64,000 bases of DNA, from assembly GCA_963779095.1 (NCBI GenBank), contig CAVZWU010000012.1:434001-498000 (forward strand), in the 5' to 3' direction. The stretch is from Roseiarcus sp963779095. Its GTDB lineage: Bacteria; Pseudomonadota; Alphaproteobacteria; Rhizobiales; Beijerinckiaceae. The notes below the pieces were generated by a model, which was given only the letters and a program-made list of their open reading frames with translations, was not told where the DNA came from and searched no databases. Both the position numbers and the translations under genes were made by a program. This document shows, in pieces, positions 34,124-45,115 of the stretch. Each line of letters starts with the position of its first letter. Position 1 is the stretch's first letter.

Positions 34124-35041
34124 ATGAGCGCCGCCGATCTGATGGATTTTTCCCCGGAGGTCGCCCAAGCGCGCTCGGCTAAAAAGCCGATCGTCGCCCT
34201 CGAATCGACAATCATCACCCATGGCATGCCTTACCCGCGCAACGTGGAGACGGCGCGCTCGGTCGAGGAGGCGGTGCGCGAGATGGGCGCCCTTCCGGCG
34301 ACGATCGCGGTCATCGATGGGCGCTTTCGCGTCGGCTTGAGCGCGGACGAGATCGAGCGGCTCGGCGAGCTCAGCGGCGGCGTGGTGAAGGCCTCGCGAA
34401 GGGATCTCGCGCTGGTCGCCGCGCGCAAGGGCTCGGCGGGCACGACGGTCGCAGCGACGATGTTCATCGCTGAGCTTGCGGGCGTCGAAATTTTCGCCAC
34501 CGGCGGGATCGGCGGCGTGCACCGCGGGGCGGAGGAGACGTTCGACGTCTCCGCCGATCTCATCGAGCTTTCGCGCACCCGCGTCGCCGTCGTATGCGCC
34601 GGCGCCAAATCGATTCTCGACATCGGCAAGACCCTCGAATTCCTGGAGACCCAGAGCGTGGCGATCGTCGGCTACCGCACCGATGAGTTCCCCGCCTTCT
34701 ACGCGCGCTCGTCCGGCTTCAAACTCGAGCATCGTTGCGATGGCCTTCATGATCTCGCCCGGGTGATCCGCCTGCAGCGCGAGATCGGCCCCGGCGGCCT
34801 GCTCATCGCCAATCCGATCCCGCAGGATCACGCGCTCGAGGAGGCCGCGGTCGAGGCGCGCATCGCGGAAGCGGTGGCGGAGGCCAAGGCGCAAGGCGTG
34901 GCGAAAAAGGAGGCGACGCCATTCCTCCTGAAGCGCGTGTTCGAACTCACCGGCGGGCAGAGTCTTACGGCCAATATCGCGCTCATCAAGAATAACGCCA
35001 TGCTCGCCGCCCAGGCGGCGGTGGAATTGTCGAAGCTGTGA
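34124..35041 (+). CDS. psuG: Pseudouridine-5'-phosphate glycosidase
   Basis: PsuG splits pseudouridine 5'-phosphate into uracil and ribose 5-phosphate. The 305-residue protein is well conserved: PIVALESTIITHGMPYPRNVETA, KASRRDLALVAARKGSAGTTVAATM (catalytic Lys region), FATGGIGGVHRGAEETFDVSADL, VVCAGAKSILDIGKTLE, ANPIPQDHAL and TANIALIKNNAMLAAQAAVEL. ATG 34124 was chosen near the family start. The usual partner kinase gene (psuK) is not adjacent. It is divergent from malonyl-CoA decarboxylase. Confidence 0.95.
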   Translation: MSAADLMDFSPEVAQARSAKKPIVALESTIITHGMPYPRNVETARSVEEAVREMGALPATIAVIDGRFRVGLSADEIERLGELSGGVVKASRRDLALVAARKGSAGTTVAATMFIAELAGVEIFATGGIGGVHRGAEETFDVSADLIELSRTRVAVVCAGAKSILDIGKTLEFLETQSVAIVGYRTDEFPAFYARSSGFKLEHRCDGLHDLARVIRLQREIGPGGLLIANPIPQDHALEEAAVEARIAEAVAEAKAQGVAKKEATPFLLKRVFELTGGQSLTANIALIKNNAMLAAQAAVELSKL

Positions 35042-35098
35042 GGCGGACGAACTTGACGCTTCTGGCGGCTGTCCAGAAACGTGGGGCCCGGCGCCCTC

Positions 35099-36115
35099 TC
35101 AGGATGACGCTTGCGCGTAGAGCCCCGGCTTGTCGCGCAACCTGATCGCCTCAGGCCCGCCGCTCTCAAGCGCTCTCACGCCGGCCACTGTCGCCGCAGT
35201 GGCGACATAGCCGTCCCAGGCGCTCGGACCCGCAGCGCCGCCCTTGGCGGCGGCAGCGATCCAGGCGCGGAACTCGGCGTCGAAGGCGGCGTCGAACCGT
35301 TCGGGCCAGTCGGCAAAGACGCGGCCCGAAAAGGTTCCGTTCGTCTTGACGACGACCTCGTTCTGCTCGGCGAGGCTCACCGTTCCGTTTTCGCCGATCA
35401 CCTCGCCGCGGATGTCGTAGCCATAGGCGACATGCACCGAGGTCTCGATCGTGACCAGCGCGCCCGAGCGCATGTCGATCAGCGTGAACAGCGGGTCGGC
35501 GACGCCGCCGGCGCGGCTGTTGGCGCGCGGCGCCTTGACTGAAATCGCGACAGGCTCGTCGTCCAGCACAAATCGCGCGATGTCGATGTCGTGCACCGCG
35601 GTATCGGTGATCGCCATGGTCGCCTTGAAATGGCCGGGGGAGAATGCGTTGCGATGGATGCTGTGGAACATCAGCGGCGCTCCAATCGCGCCCTTCTGGA
35701 CGGTCTCCTTCATCGCACGATATTGCGCGTCGAAGCGCCGCATGAATCCGATCTGGACGAGCCGCCTGCCGAAGGCGGCTTCCGCGTCGAGGATCGCCGA
35801 GCAATCCGCTTCGGTGGTCGCCATCGGCTTCTCGCAGAAGACCGGTTTGCCGGCCTGGATCGCCGCGACAACATAGGCTGCGTGCGTATCTCCCCACGAC
35901 GTGACGATCACCGCGTCAACTTCCTTGGCCGCGATCAGCTCTTCGCCGGTCAGATAGGCCTTCGCCTCGGGAACCTTTGCCGCGACCTCCCTGGCCCGTG
36001 TGGCGTCGGCGTCGCTCACCGCGACAATTCGGGTGCCTGCAAGCGTCTCGGTCAACCGGCGAATGTGCTCCTGCCCGATCTTGCCCGTTCCGACGACGCC
36101 GACGTTCAGTGTCAT
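35099..36115 (-). CDS. iolG: Gfo/Idh/MocA oxidoreductase, inositol 2-dehydrogenase-like
   Basis: A 338-residue NAD-dependent dehydrogenase. Rossmann motif VGVVGTGKIGQEHI at 5-18, EKP motif PVFCEKPMATT at about 89-99, the IolG-like active-site stretch QIGFMRRFDAQYRAMKE, and TDTAVHDIDIARFVL with the catalytic Asp-x3-His arrangement. These features resemble myo-inositol 2-dehydrogenase, but no other iol gene is nearby, so the assignment to inositol is tentative. ATG 36115. It is followed by psuG, convergent, and preceded on the same strand by ggt with 33 bp between. Confidence 0.85.
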   Translation of the reverse strand: MTLNVGVVGTGKIGQEHIRRLTETLAGTRIVAVSDADATRAREVAAKVPEAKAYLTGEELIAAKEVDAVIVTSWGDTHAAYVVAAIQAGKPVFCEKPMATTEADCSAILDAEAAFGRRLVQIGFMRRFDAQYRAMKETVQKGAIGAPLMFHSIHRNAFSPGHFKATMAITDTAVHDIDIARFVLDDEPVAISVKAPRANSRAGGVADPLFTLIDMRSGALVTIETSVHVAYGYDIRGEVIGENGTVSLAEQNEVVVKTNGTFSGRVFADWPERFDAAFDAEFRAWIAAAAKGGAAGPSAWDGYVATAATVAGVRALESGGPEAIRLRDKPGLYAQASS

Positions 36116-36148
36116 GAATCCCGTTCCCTCCCGACCTCGCTCGCCGAA

Positions 36149-37882
<1,734 letters not shown>

Positions 37883-37955
37883 GGTCCCCGAAAGGCGGCT
37901 CGCGTGATCATAGAAAGGCGGGCGGTTCCGCGTGGATTCCGTCATTTCCGCCGCC

Positions 37956-38489
37956 CTACCCGATCGCCATGATCGCCCCGCGCGCGAGGCGAGGGGCCAG
38001 TTTCCTCATGTCAGCGGCGGAGATCGCGACGCATCCGGCGGTCGGCGTGAGGCGATCGCGCGCGAGGTGGAAGAAAATCGCGCTGCCGCGGCCCTTGGCG
38101 CGCCGGGAGAAATTCTGGTCGAGCACGAAGGTCACGTCGTAGAGATGATCCTCGCGCCACATCCGGTCGGTGCAGTCGCGCGCTGGCAGGCGGACGGGCC
38201 GATTGTATCGCGGGCTCGACGGGTCCTCGCACCAGCCCTGATCGCGGCGCAGGGGCCTCAAAGGCGCGCCCGCCGCTCTCAGCCGCGTCCGGTCGGGCCG
38301 GAAATAGCCCCATAGCAGCCGGAACCGCCCGGCGGGTGTGCCCTTGTCGCCCTCGCGCTTGATGCGCACGATTCCTGCGGGCCCGAGCGCGCATGGGATT
38401 CGGAACGGACCGGCCGTCAGCCAGCCGCGCGCCTTGTTCCCGGCCAGCGCACGGACACGCAATCGTGAGAGGAGTCGGGACGCGTTCAT
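37956..38489 (-). CDS. L,D-transpeptidase (YkuD) family protein
   Basis: A protein of about 177 residues of the YkuD fold, which makes 3-3 peptidoglycan cross-links or anchors envelope proteins. The active-site region reads IFFHLARDRLTPTAGCVAISAADMRKLAPRL, with the catalytic His and Cys. Upstream, GTPAGRFRLLWGYFRPD matches the conserved G.TP.G.F strand. ATG 38489 is preferred to TTG 38501. No clear signal peptide, only a basic N-terminus (ASRLLSRLRVRALAG), so export is uncertain. Confidence 0.82.
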   Translation of the reverse strand: MNASRLLSRLRVRALAGNKARGWLTAGPFRIPCALGPAGIVRIKREGDKGTPAGRFRLLWGYFRPDRTRLRAAGAPLRPLRRDQGWCEDPSSPRYNRPVRLPARDCTDRMWREDHLYDVTFVLDQNFSRRAKGRGSAIFFHLARDRLTPTAGCVAISAADMRKLAPRLARGAIMAIG

Positions 38490-38665
38490 TGCGATATCCA
38501 AAGATGGCTGGAAGCGTGAGAGGTCAAGGCGCGCGCGCGCATCGCCGTCCCGATATTCCCCTCAGAATCGTTCGCCTCGCGCCAATTTGACTTCCACACG
38601 CCCTGACGCCGAGCAATCGTGACGGTCCTCCGTGATAAGTTCCGCACAAGTGGAGGTTCGAGGAC

Positions 38666-39121
38666 ATGATCAACCTTCTTGTGAACGGGCGGAAAATCGC
38701 CGTCGACGTTGAGCCCGAAATGCCGCTCTTGTGGGCGCTGCGCGACGAATTGGGGATGGTCGGGACCAAATTCGGCTGCGGCGCGGGATTGTGCGGCGCC
38801 TGCACCGTCATCATCGACGGCGAGGCGACGCGCACCTGCATCACGCCGGTCAGCGAAGCCGCTGGCAAGACGATCCTGACCATCGAAGGCCTCGGCGAAA
38901 AGGCGCTGCACGCCGTGCAGAACGCCTGGATCGAGGCCGACGCGCCGCAATGCGGCTATTGCCAATCGGGGCAGATCATGGCGGCGGTCGCGCTGCTTTC
39001 GCACAATCCGCACCCGAGCGACGCCGACATCGACGCCGAAATGTCCAACATTTGCCGCTGCGGGACCTATCCGCGCATGCGCGCCGCGGTGCATCGCGCC
39101 GCCGAACTGACCAAGATCTGA
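38666..39121 (+). CDS. iorA: Molybdenum hydroxylase, 2Fe-2S subunit (isoquinoline 1-oxidoreductase alpha type)
   Basis: A 151-residue iron-sulfur subunit. Plant-type 2Fe-2S cluster ligands are in GCGAGLCGACTVIIDGEATRTC, and the second cluster ligands are in QCGYCQSGQIM and ICRCGTYPRM. It passes electrons from the Mo centre of the large subunit to an acceptor. It lies 10 bp before the large-subunit gene, so the two form an operon. The substrate class is N-heteroaromatics or aldehydes; the name follows the family, not proven chemistry. No XdhC-type maturation gene is adjacent. Confidence 0.92.
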   Translation: MINLLVNGRKIAVDVEPEMPLLWALRDELGMVGTKFGCGAGLCGACTVIIDGEATRTCITPVSEAAGKTILTIEGLGEKALHAVQNAWIEADAPQCGYCQSGQIMAAVALLSHNPHPSDADIDAEMSNICRCGTYPRMRAAVHRAAELTKI

Positions 39122-39131
39122 GGATGAGCCG

Positions 39132-41304
39132 ATGACGATCGCCCTCTCCCGACGCGCTTTCATCCAGGCCAGCCTCTCCGCCGCCGGAGGGCTGGCGATC
39201 GCGGCGTTCGCCCCCGAATTCGCCGGCGCGACCACCATCAACGGCCAGCCGTGGAGCCCGGAGACCGGCAAGGCGCCTGACGAGGTGAACGCCTTTGTCG
39301 TCATCGACCCCGACAATTCCGTGACGCTGCGCGTCGCCAAATCCGACATGGGCCAGGGCGTGCTCACCTCGATGGCGATGATCCTGGCGGAAGAGCTCGA
39401 ATGCGATTTCGCCAAGGTGAAGGTCGAATACGCCTCCGCCCACCGAAATCTCGTCGACAACAACGTCTATCAATCGATGGGCACCGGGGGGTCGCGCGTC
39501 GGTGCGGTCTTCGCGGGTGTTTCTCCAGCAAATGGGCGCCTCCGCCCGCGCACGGCTGATCGCCGCGGCCGCGGCGCGATGGGGCGTGGAGCCGGCGACG
39601 TGCGTCGCGAGCAGCGGCGCCGTGCGCCACGAAGCCTCGGGCCGCTCGGCGACTTTCGGCGAACTTGCGGCGGACGCCGCCCGGGTCACGCTGGCCGCGG
39701 AGCCTGCGATCAAGACGCCCGCCGAGTTCAGGCTGATCGGCCAGGAGGTCAAGCGCATCGACACGACGCTGAAAGCCACTGGCGCGGCGCGCTTCGGCAT
39801 CGACACCCGCCTGCCAGGCATGGCTTATGCCGCCGTCGCCAATTGCCCGGTGTTCGGCGGCAAGCTCAAATCTTATGACTTCGCCGTCATCTCGAAGCGG
39901 CGTGGAATTCTCGCCGCCATGGCCGTGACCAATGGCGTCGCGGTCGTCGCGGACAATTTCTGGCGCGCCAAGGAAGCGCTTCACGCGATGCCGGTCGAAT
40001 GGGACTTCGGCCCCGCCGGCTCGACCGACAGCGCTGAGTTCGCCGCCGAATACCGCGCTGCGCTCGATGGCCCGCTCGCCGACGGCGGCGGCCATGGCGA
40101 CATCGACGCGGCCTTTGCTCAGCCAGCGAAAACGGTCGAGGCGCTCTACGAGGTTCCCTATCTCGCGCATGCGCCGATGGAGCCGCTCAACGCGACCGCC
40201 CATTGGCGGGAAGACCGGATCGACGTCTGGATGGGCACGCAAGCGCCCGAGTCGGCGCTCGCCTACGCCGCGAAAGCGGGCGGGGTCGATCCGAAAGCCG
40301 TCTTCGTCCACAATTGCTTCCTCGGCGGCGGGTTTGGCCGTCGCGCGGTCAACGACGAACTGACCCAGGCGGTCGAGGTGTCCAAGGCGCTCAAGCGCCC
40401 GATCAAGCTGATCTGGACGCGCGAAGAGGACATCCGCGCCGATCGCTATCGCCCGCAGGCCGCGCTTCGTATGCGTGCGGCTTTGCGCGAGGACGGGGCG
40501 CCCGCGGGGCTCCACTTCGTCACCGCCGTCGGCTCCATCCTGCGCTCGCTCGGCTGGGGCAAGGTCGAGAACGGCGTCGAGCGGATGGCGATCGAGGGCC
40601 TTGTCAACTGTCCCTACCGGAGCGACGCGCTCAAGGTCGGCGTCAATCTCAAGAACACCCATGTGCCGGTCATGTTCTGGCGCTCGGTCGGCTCGTCGCA
40701 GAACGCCTTTGCGGTCGAGAGCTTCATCGACGAATGCGCGCACGCGGCGAAGCGCGATCCGGTTGAATACCGGCGCGCGCTGCTTGAGGGCAGGCCCGAT
40801 TTCCTCGCCGTCCTCGACACGCTCGTGGACAAGGGCGACTGGGGGAAGCCCTTAGCGAAAGGGGTGGGGCGGGGCGTCGCGATCCACGAAGCGTTCGGCA
40901 CGATCGTCGGCGAGATCGCCGAGGTCGCGGTCAGCAAGAGCGGCGAGGTCAAGGTTCAGCGCGTCATCGCCTGCGTCGATTGCGGCCATCTCGTCAATCC
41001 GCTGACCGCCGCGATGCAGATCGAGAGCGCTGTGCTCTACGGCCTCACCGCGGCTTTGTTCGGCGAGATCACCATCAAACAGGGCCGGGTCGAAGAGGGC
41101 AATTTCGACTCCTATCCGATCGCCCGCATGGCCGACGCGCCGGTGATCGAGACCCACTTCGTGCTGTCCGGCGGCGACAAATGGGGCGGTCTCGGCGAGC
41201 CGGGCACGCCGCCGATCGCGCCTGCGATCGCCAACGCCGTGTTCGCTGTGACGGGCAAGCGCATCCGCTCGCTGCCGCTCAGGAACGCGTCGCTCGGGGT
41301 GTGA
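39132..41304 (+). pseudogene. iorB: Molybdenum hydroxylase, large molybdopterin subunit (IorB type), one frameshift
   Basis: ATG 39132 starts a Tat signal (SRRAFIQASLSAAGGLAIAAF), as in IorB-type large subunits. The first domain reads DPDNSVTLRVAKSDMGQGVLTSMAMILAEELEC up to SMGTGGSR at about 39500. There one base shifts the frame, which continues SSRVFLQQMGASARARLIAAAA, then NCFLGGGFGRRAVNDE, IKLIWTREEDI, PVMFWRSVGSSQNAF and KWGGLGEPGTPPIAPAIANAV with the terminal-domain catalytic Glu. Length and order of both parts match the family exactly, so the break is either recent or a sequence error. Confidence 0.9.
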
Positions 41305-41334
41305 GCGAACGGCGGCGTGGCGCACGGAAATAAG

Positions 41335-41505
41335 CGCCAATAAACGCCACTAAACGTTAGTAAACGTTAGTAATTTGACTCCAATTTACTAACGTTTACT
41401 TTTCCGAAATCGAGCCTTTTCAATGCGTTACAGCCGATTCAAATAAAAAAATCCGCGCCCCGTCTCAGGCTCTGTCGAGTACATCTCAAACGCCATAGCT
41501 CTCCT
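41335..41505 (-). repeat. Dispersed intergenic repeat (module B), copy at 41.4 kb
   Basis: Inverse orientation to the 18.4-kb copy. Palindrome TAAACGTTAGTAA / TTACTAACGTTTA at 41361-41373 and 41386-41398, preceded by tandem 10-bp units (TAAACGCCAC, TAAACGTTAG, TAAACGTTAG; 41341-41370). On the minus strand it carries the small ORF at 41428-41496. Confidence 0.85.
41428..41496 (-). CDS. Candidate 22-residue peptide inside the dispersed repeat
   Basis: ATG 41496 is preceded by AAGGAG at a normal distance, and the frame runs 22 codons to TAA: MAFEMYSTEPETGRGFFY then LNRL. The 18.4-kb copy has no ATG in the same place but keeps the frame ...TEPETRAEFFYSNRP-stop, and the 26.9-kb copy ends ...FFAENRV-stop. 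Conservation of the FF..NR ending and stop in three copies suggests either past translation or an RNA constraint. Function unknown. Confidence 0.3.
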   Translation of the reverse strand: MAFEMYSTEPETGRGFFYLNRL

Positions 41506-41663
41506 TTCTCGCTCACCCGTCCGCCTTCCGCGCGCGAGGCCTCTATTCGCATTGGATAGAGATATAGCGTTATTTCTGATTTTTGTAAATTAATTGTCGA
41601 TTATCGGTTTTCCGGCGCCGGACGGTGCCGGTCGGACAGCCCACCGGCCCATGGCCCCGTGTC

Positions 41664-41683
41664 ATGCCCACGCAAGCGGGCAT
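41664..41683. repeat. REP-like palindrome, second copy
   Basis: ATGCCCACGCAAGCGGGCAT is the reverse complement of the 11336-11355 unit with one changed base, and the similarity extends a few bases further (GTGTCATGCCC against GGGCATGACAC). Confidence 0.6.
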
Positions 41684-42071
41684 GAACGGGTTCAATCAGC
41701 GCCGTCATCGTCCGGCTGTTCGGCGAGCAGGCCAACGAGCAGATCGCCGAGTTCCTTCGCAGTGAACAAGGCCCTTCAGAGAGGGGCCGCAAGTGATTCG
41801 CATCGCCATCACCGCAGCCGCCTTCGAGGCGATCCCTGGTCCCCAATTGAGGCCGGGCGAGAGAACAATTCACGAAATAGTTGGTGACGGGCCCAAGGAA
41901 AGGCGCCAAAAAACCTCACTGAGGCGGTGTTCGGGAAGGGCCATAAACTCAGCCCTGAGGCCGTGGCAGGCGCGGCCCACGGTGCCGGGGATCGATTAGC
42001 GGAAGTTCTATCGTCGACCAGGTTGAGGGGCGCGAGCCTCAGCGCCTTTGCATGTTACCGGGGAGGGCTCG

Positions 42072-43411
42072 ATGTCACTGTGCAAAGCGTTCGGACTCGA
42101 TTGCTCGTTCTTAACGCGGCTCTTGTTAGCGGCCGTGCTTCCCCTCGCCTTGATGATCGCGAGCATCGCCAGCCCTCGCGCGCAGGAGGTATTTGGCGCT
42201 CCCGGCGAACCTGGCGCCGATTGTTTCACTGATGGCTGTTTTGCCGGCAATGGCACCGATGGGGAGTCGGTGACTGGCGTCAATGCTTTCGGCGGTCCCG
42301 GCGGAGCCGGCGGTAACGCAGAAGGGAATTTTTTCGGCTTCGGCGGCAGTGGCGGCAATGGGGGAGCAGCAAGTGGCGTCAATGCTTTCGGCGGCCCCGG
42401 CGGAGCCGCTGGGAATTTCCCGTTCTACGGCGGCGCCGGCGGCGGCGGCAATGGAGGCGACGCCTTCGCCAGCGGCGGGTCGTCCGTAACCGCAATCGGC
42501 GGCGCGGGCGGAATTCCCATTCAAAGTCAAGGCGGTGGCGGCGCAGGCGGCAACGCCACCGCCACCAGCAGCGCTTCGGCGAGCGGTACGAGCGATGCGA
42601 CCGCCTCCGCAACCGCAATTGGTGGCGTCGGCGGCTTACCTTTTGGCGGCCCGAACGGCAACGCCACCGCCACCAGCAGCGCCGTTGCGACCGGTACTGG
42701 CGATGCGACAGCCTTCGCAACCGCAACGAACGGCGACTTCGGGTTCCCCGCCTTCTCCTCTGTGAGTGCAACGTCGTACGCCGAGACCGCAAACGGCGGG
42801 TTGGCGCAGGCGCAGGCGAGCACGAACGTTGGATCGTCCACGTCCACCGCCAAGACGAGTTTTGGCGGTGTGAGCGTTCAGTCGACCGCTGGCAATCGTT
42901 TGGCGGGACGGCCACTGCGATCGCTCAGGGCGGTACGGGTCGGCCCTTAGACATCCCAAGCTTCGCCGCCTTCTCGATCGCACTCCCTGATGAAGCCGAC
43001 GCCTCCACTCTGATCGATGGCGCAAGCAATGTCGCCGACGCTCTATTAGGACCGGGCGACAAGATTTTCGGGGCCGCAATTCTGGCAGGCAGTTCGACGT
43101 TCAATTTCAGCTTCCAGGGCGATTTGATCCTTGGTGTGATCACCGGCGGATTTTTTGACGTCCTCGCCAACGGCGTCGAAATTCACTCCGAGAGTTTCGT
43201 CGATGATGATAGCGTCATCAATCTGGGTTCCACCTTCGGACCCAACATCGATCTGACGATCGAAGGCTATGGCGCCGTCGCCCTCGGCGGCTCAGTTCCG
43301 GAGGCCTCGACCTGGGCAATGATGCTGCTCGGGTTCGCGGGCTTATGCTTGGCTGACTATCGTCGAGCAAAAACAGGCCACGCAAACTTTCGCGGGCTCG
43401 ATTTAGGCTGA
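42072..43411 (+). pseudogene. Gly-rich PEPxxWA-CTERM surface protein, one frameshift
   Basis: ATG 42072 has GGAGGG five bases upstream. Signal peptide FLTRLLLAAVLPLALMIASIASPRA. A low-complexity region follows, with repeated NAFGGPGGA(G/A)GN and (N/S)ATATSSA units (about residues 65-260). At about 42897 the frame shifts; the other frame continues SFGGTATAIAQGGTG, a beta-rich domain (FSIALPDEADASTL, FNFSFQGDLILGVITGGFFDV) and the C-terminal sorting signal VPEASTWAMMLLGFAGLCLADYRRAK. Such proteins are processed by an exosortase and displayed or secreted with exopolysaccharide. No exosortase gene is in the window. Confidence 0.83.
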
Positions 43412-43572
43412 CTTTCGTCGGCAAGCCTGAGTGCCGGTTAGGACCCTGAACCCCCTCTTTCCTGTCATGCGGCCCGAGCGTTGGGGAGCGGACAGTCAGC
43501 CAGAGTCACCGCGTCGCGGGGCATCGAATATGCAATGGTGTTTCGCGCTGGGGTTCTTTGGCGGTGGTGTAA

Positions 43573-44292
43573 ATGAAAAAGTCAAGAAGAAAGAAGCCAA
43601 ATCGGGGGCAAGAAAAAACGGGCCGGGCCTTGCCGCCAGCAATGCCCTCACCAACGGCAGTTGTGGTGATACCGCCGCGAGGGGTAACAACACCTGTTCT
43701 CACAGAGACTGCCCGTTCCTTTATCGGGAAAACTGGCAAATGGATCGTCACGAGCATAGGCTTCCTTGCTGCTTTGCCGGCGTTATGGGATGTTATTCAA
43801 CAGAGCAATCCGACAGTACAAATCTATCACATTTCGTCTGTACAGGATCAATTGCCGTTTACAATTACAAATCCCAGTCATATATTCTCAATGTACAATG
43901 TTACTCCAAACTGTGACGCTTCATCAGAAATATATGTTGCTAACGACATTCATGTTTTTACGGCAGTAATTCATGGGACAAGTTTTAATGTGCCGGCAAC
44001 GGAGACTAGGCAGTTCCCATGCTCACTTCCCTTCTTAAAAGGTAATTCTAGCCCGCTAGACGATATAAGTAAAATAGTGTGGGGTGGGATCACAGTTTCA
44101 TTTTCATACAGAACGTTTTTATGGCCCTTCGAGCGAAGAACGTCCGATGTTTCGTTCGGGTGGCAAAGGTCTCTCGCGGGCCAGCATCTATGGGTTCCAA
44201 TCGACAACGAAGTTGTGCTGCGGGAGAAGAGGGCGGCAGCAAAAAAGTACGGGAACGCAATAAAGCTCGGAATAGCCCCCAATGAGCCTTGA
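43573..44292 (+). CDS. Orphan membrane-anchored hypothetical protein, lower GC
   Basis: The 239-residue protein is not recognised. A Lys/Arg-rich N-terminus (KKSRRKKPNRGQEK) precedes a Pro-rich stretch, one hydrophobic helix (WIVTSIGFLAALPALWDVI, about 57-75) and a C-terminal domain of about 160 residues with several aromatic beta-like segments (ITVSFSYRTFLWPF). AT-rich codons (ATA, AAT, TAT) contrast with the neighbours, pointing to recent acquisition. The start ATG 43573 lacks a strong ribosome site. It lies between the PEP-CTERM gene and the ABC transporter cluster and is convergent with the latter. Confidence 0.6.
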   Translation: MKKSRRKKPNRGQEKTGRALPPAMPSPTAVVVIPPRGVTTPVLTETARSFIGKTGKWIVTSIGFLAALPALWDVIQQSNPTVQIYHISSVQDQLPFTITNPSHIFSMYNVTPNCDASSEIYVANDIHVFTAVIHGTSFNVPATETRQFPCSLPFLKGNSSPLDDISKIVWGGITVSFSYRTFLWPFERRTSDVSFGWQRSLAGQHLWVPIDNEVVLREKRAAAKKYGNAIKLGIAPNEP

Positions 44293-44371
44293 GAGCGACC
44301 GCCCGAAGCCCCACTGACAATGGCGCGCTCGTTCCCGATCTACGACCGCTGCAAGGTAGGGGCGACCCGCT

Positions 44372-45115
44372 TCAGCCCAGATATGTGTTGATGATCGAAA
44401 GGCCGTCCTTGCGCACGTCGTCGGGGGTCATTTCGTCGACGATCGCGCCGTCGGTCATCACGTACAGGCGGTCGCAAACCCTGACCGCGACATCGATGCG
44501 CTGCTCGACGAGCAGGAGCGACGCGCCGCGCTTGCGTAATTCAAGCAGCGCGTTGACCATGAGGCCGACGGCGACCGGCGACAGCGCCACCGAGGGCTCG
44601 TCCAGCAGCATCACCTTCGGATCGCTCATCAGCATGCGCCCGATCGCGACCATCTGTTGCTCGCCGCCGCTGAGGTAGGACGAGAGCCGGCGACGGTATT
44701 CGTAAAGCGCCGGGAAGAGGTCGTAGACCGATTTCAGCAGCGCCTGGAGGCGCTCGCGGTCCCGGCGCAGATGCATGCCCCCGAGCAGGAGATTGTCCTC
44801 GACCGTCTGATCGAGAAACAGGCGCCGTCCCTCCGGCGCAATCGCCGCGAAGCCGCGCGCAACGCGATGCGCGGGAAGCCCGGAAACATCTTCGCCAGCC
44901 ACCCGAATCGACCCGCGGCGGTGCTTGACCAGGCCCATGATCGCCTTGAGAACGGTCGTCTTGCCGGCGCCGTTGGGCCCGAGCAGGGCGACCGCCTCGC
45001 CCTCGCCAACGTTGAGCGCAATGTCGCGCACGACGTCGAAGCGGCCGTAACCCGCGGAGAGCGCGCTGACGTCGAGCGCCGGGCTTCGCCCGTTCATCAT
45101 GGGTCCAGCCTTCAT
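44372..45115 (-). CDS. livF: Branched-chain amino-acid-type (HAAT) ABC transporter ATP-binding protein, LivF
   Basis: A 247-residue ATPase. Walker A LLGPNGAGKTT, Q-loop in FAAIAPEGRRLF, signature YLSGGEQQM, Walker B VMLLDEPS and the H-loop position replaced in LLLVEQRI. The ending SIINTYLG is typical of LivF. The start overlaps the livMG stop (ATGA, 45112-45115). It works with LivG in powering the LivH/LivM channel. Substrates of this family include branched-chain amino acids, amides, urea and aromatic acids; context suggests an organic acid or ester (inference). Confidence 0.93.
   Translation of the reverse strand: MKAGPMMNGRSPALDVSALSAGYGRFDVVRDIALNVGEGEAVALLGPNGAGKTTVLKAIMGLVKHRRGSIRVAGEDVSGLPAHRVARGFAAIAPEGRRLFLDQTVEDNLLLGGMHLRRDRERLQALLKSVYDLFPALYEYRRRLSSYLSGGEQQMVAIGRMLMSDPKVMLLDEPSVALSPVAVGLMVNALLELRKRGASLLLVEQRIDVAVRVCDRLYVMTDGAIVDEMTPDDVRKDGLSIINTYLG

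Larger units (their letters stand above)
41305..42071. other. 770-bp intergenic region with repeats
   Basis: Contains the module-B repeat (41335-41505), an A/T-rich stretch (41540-41600), a REP palindrome (41664-41683) and a short frame from 41793 (IRIAITAAAFEAIPG...) resembling the start of a common small hypothetical protein but soon degenerate. No complete gene. Confidence 0.5.

Noticed and set aside
38666..41304. Xanthine dehydrogenase
   Set aside because: No FAD subunit or XdhC, and the large subunit has a Tat signal and IorB-type domain order, so the isoquinoline-oxidoreductase type fits better.
42250..42900. Possible CRISPR or tandem-repeat array
   Set aside because: The periodicity comes from Gly/Ala/Ser-rich codons of the PEP-CTERM protein; there is no constant repeat with unique spacers and no cas gene.
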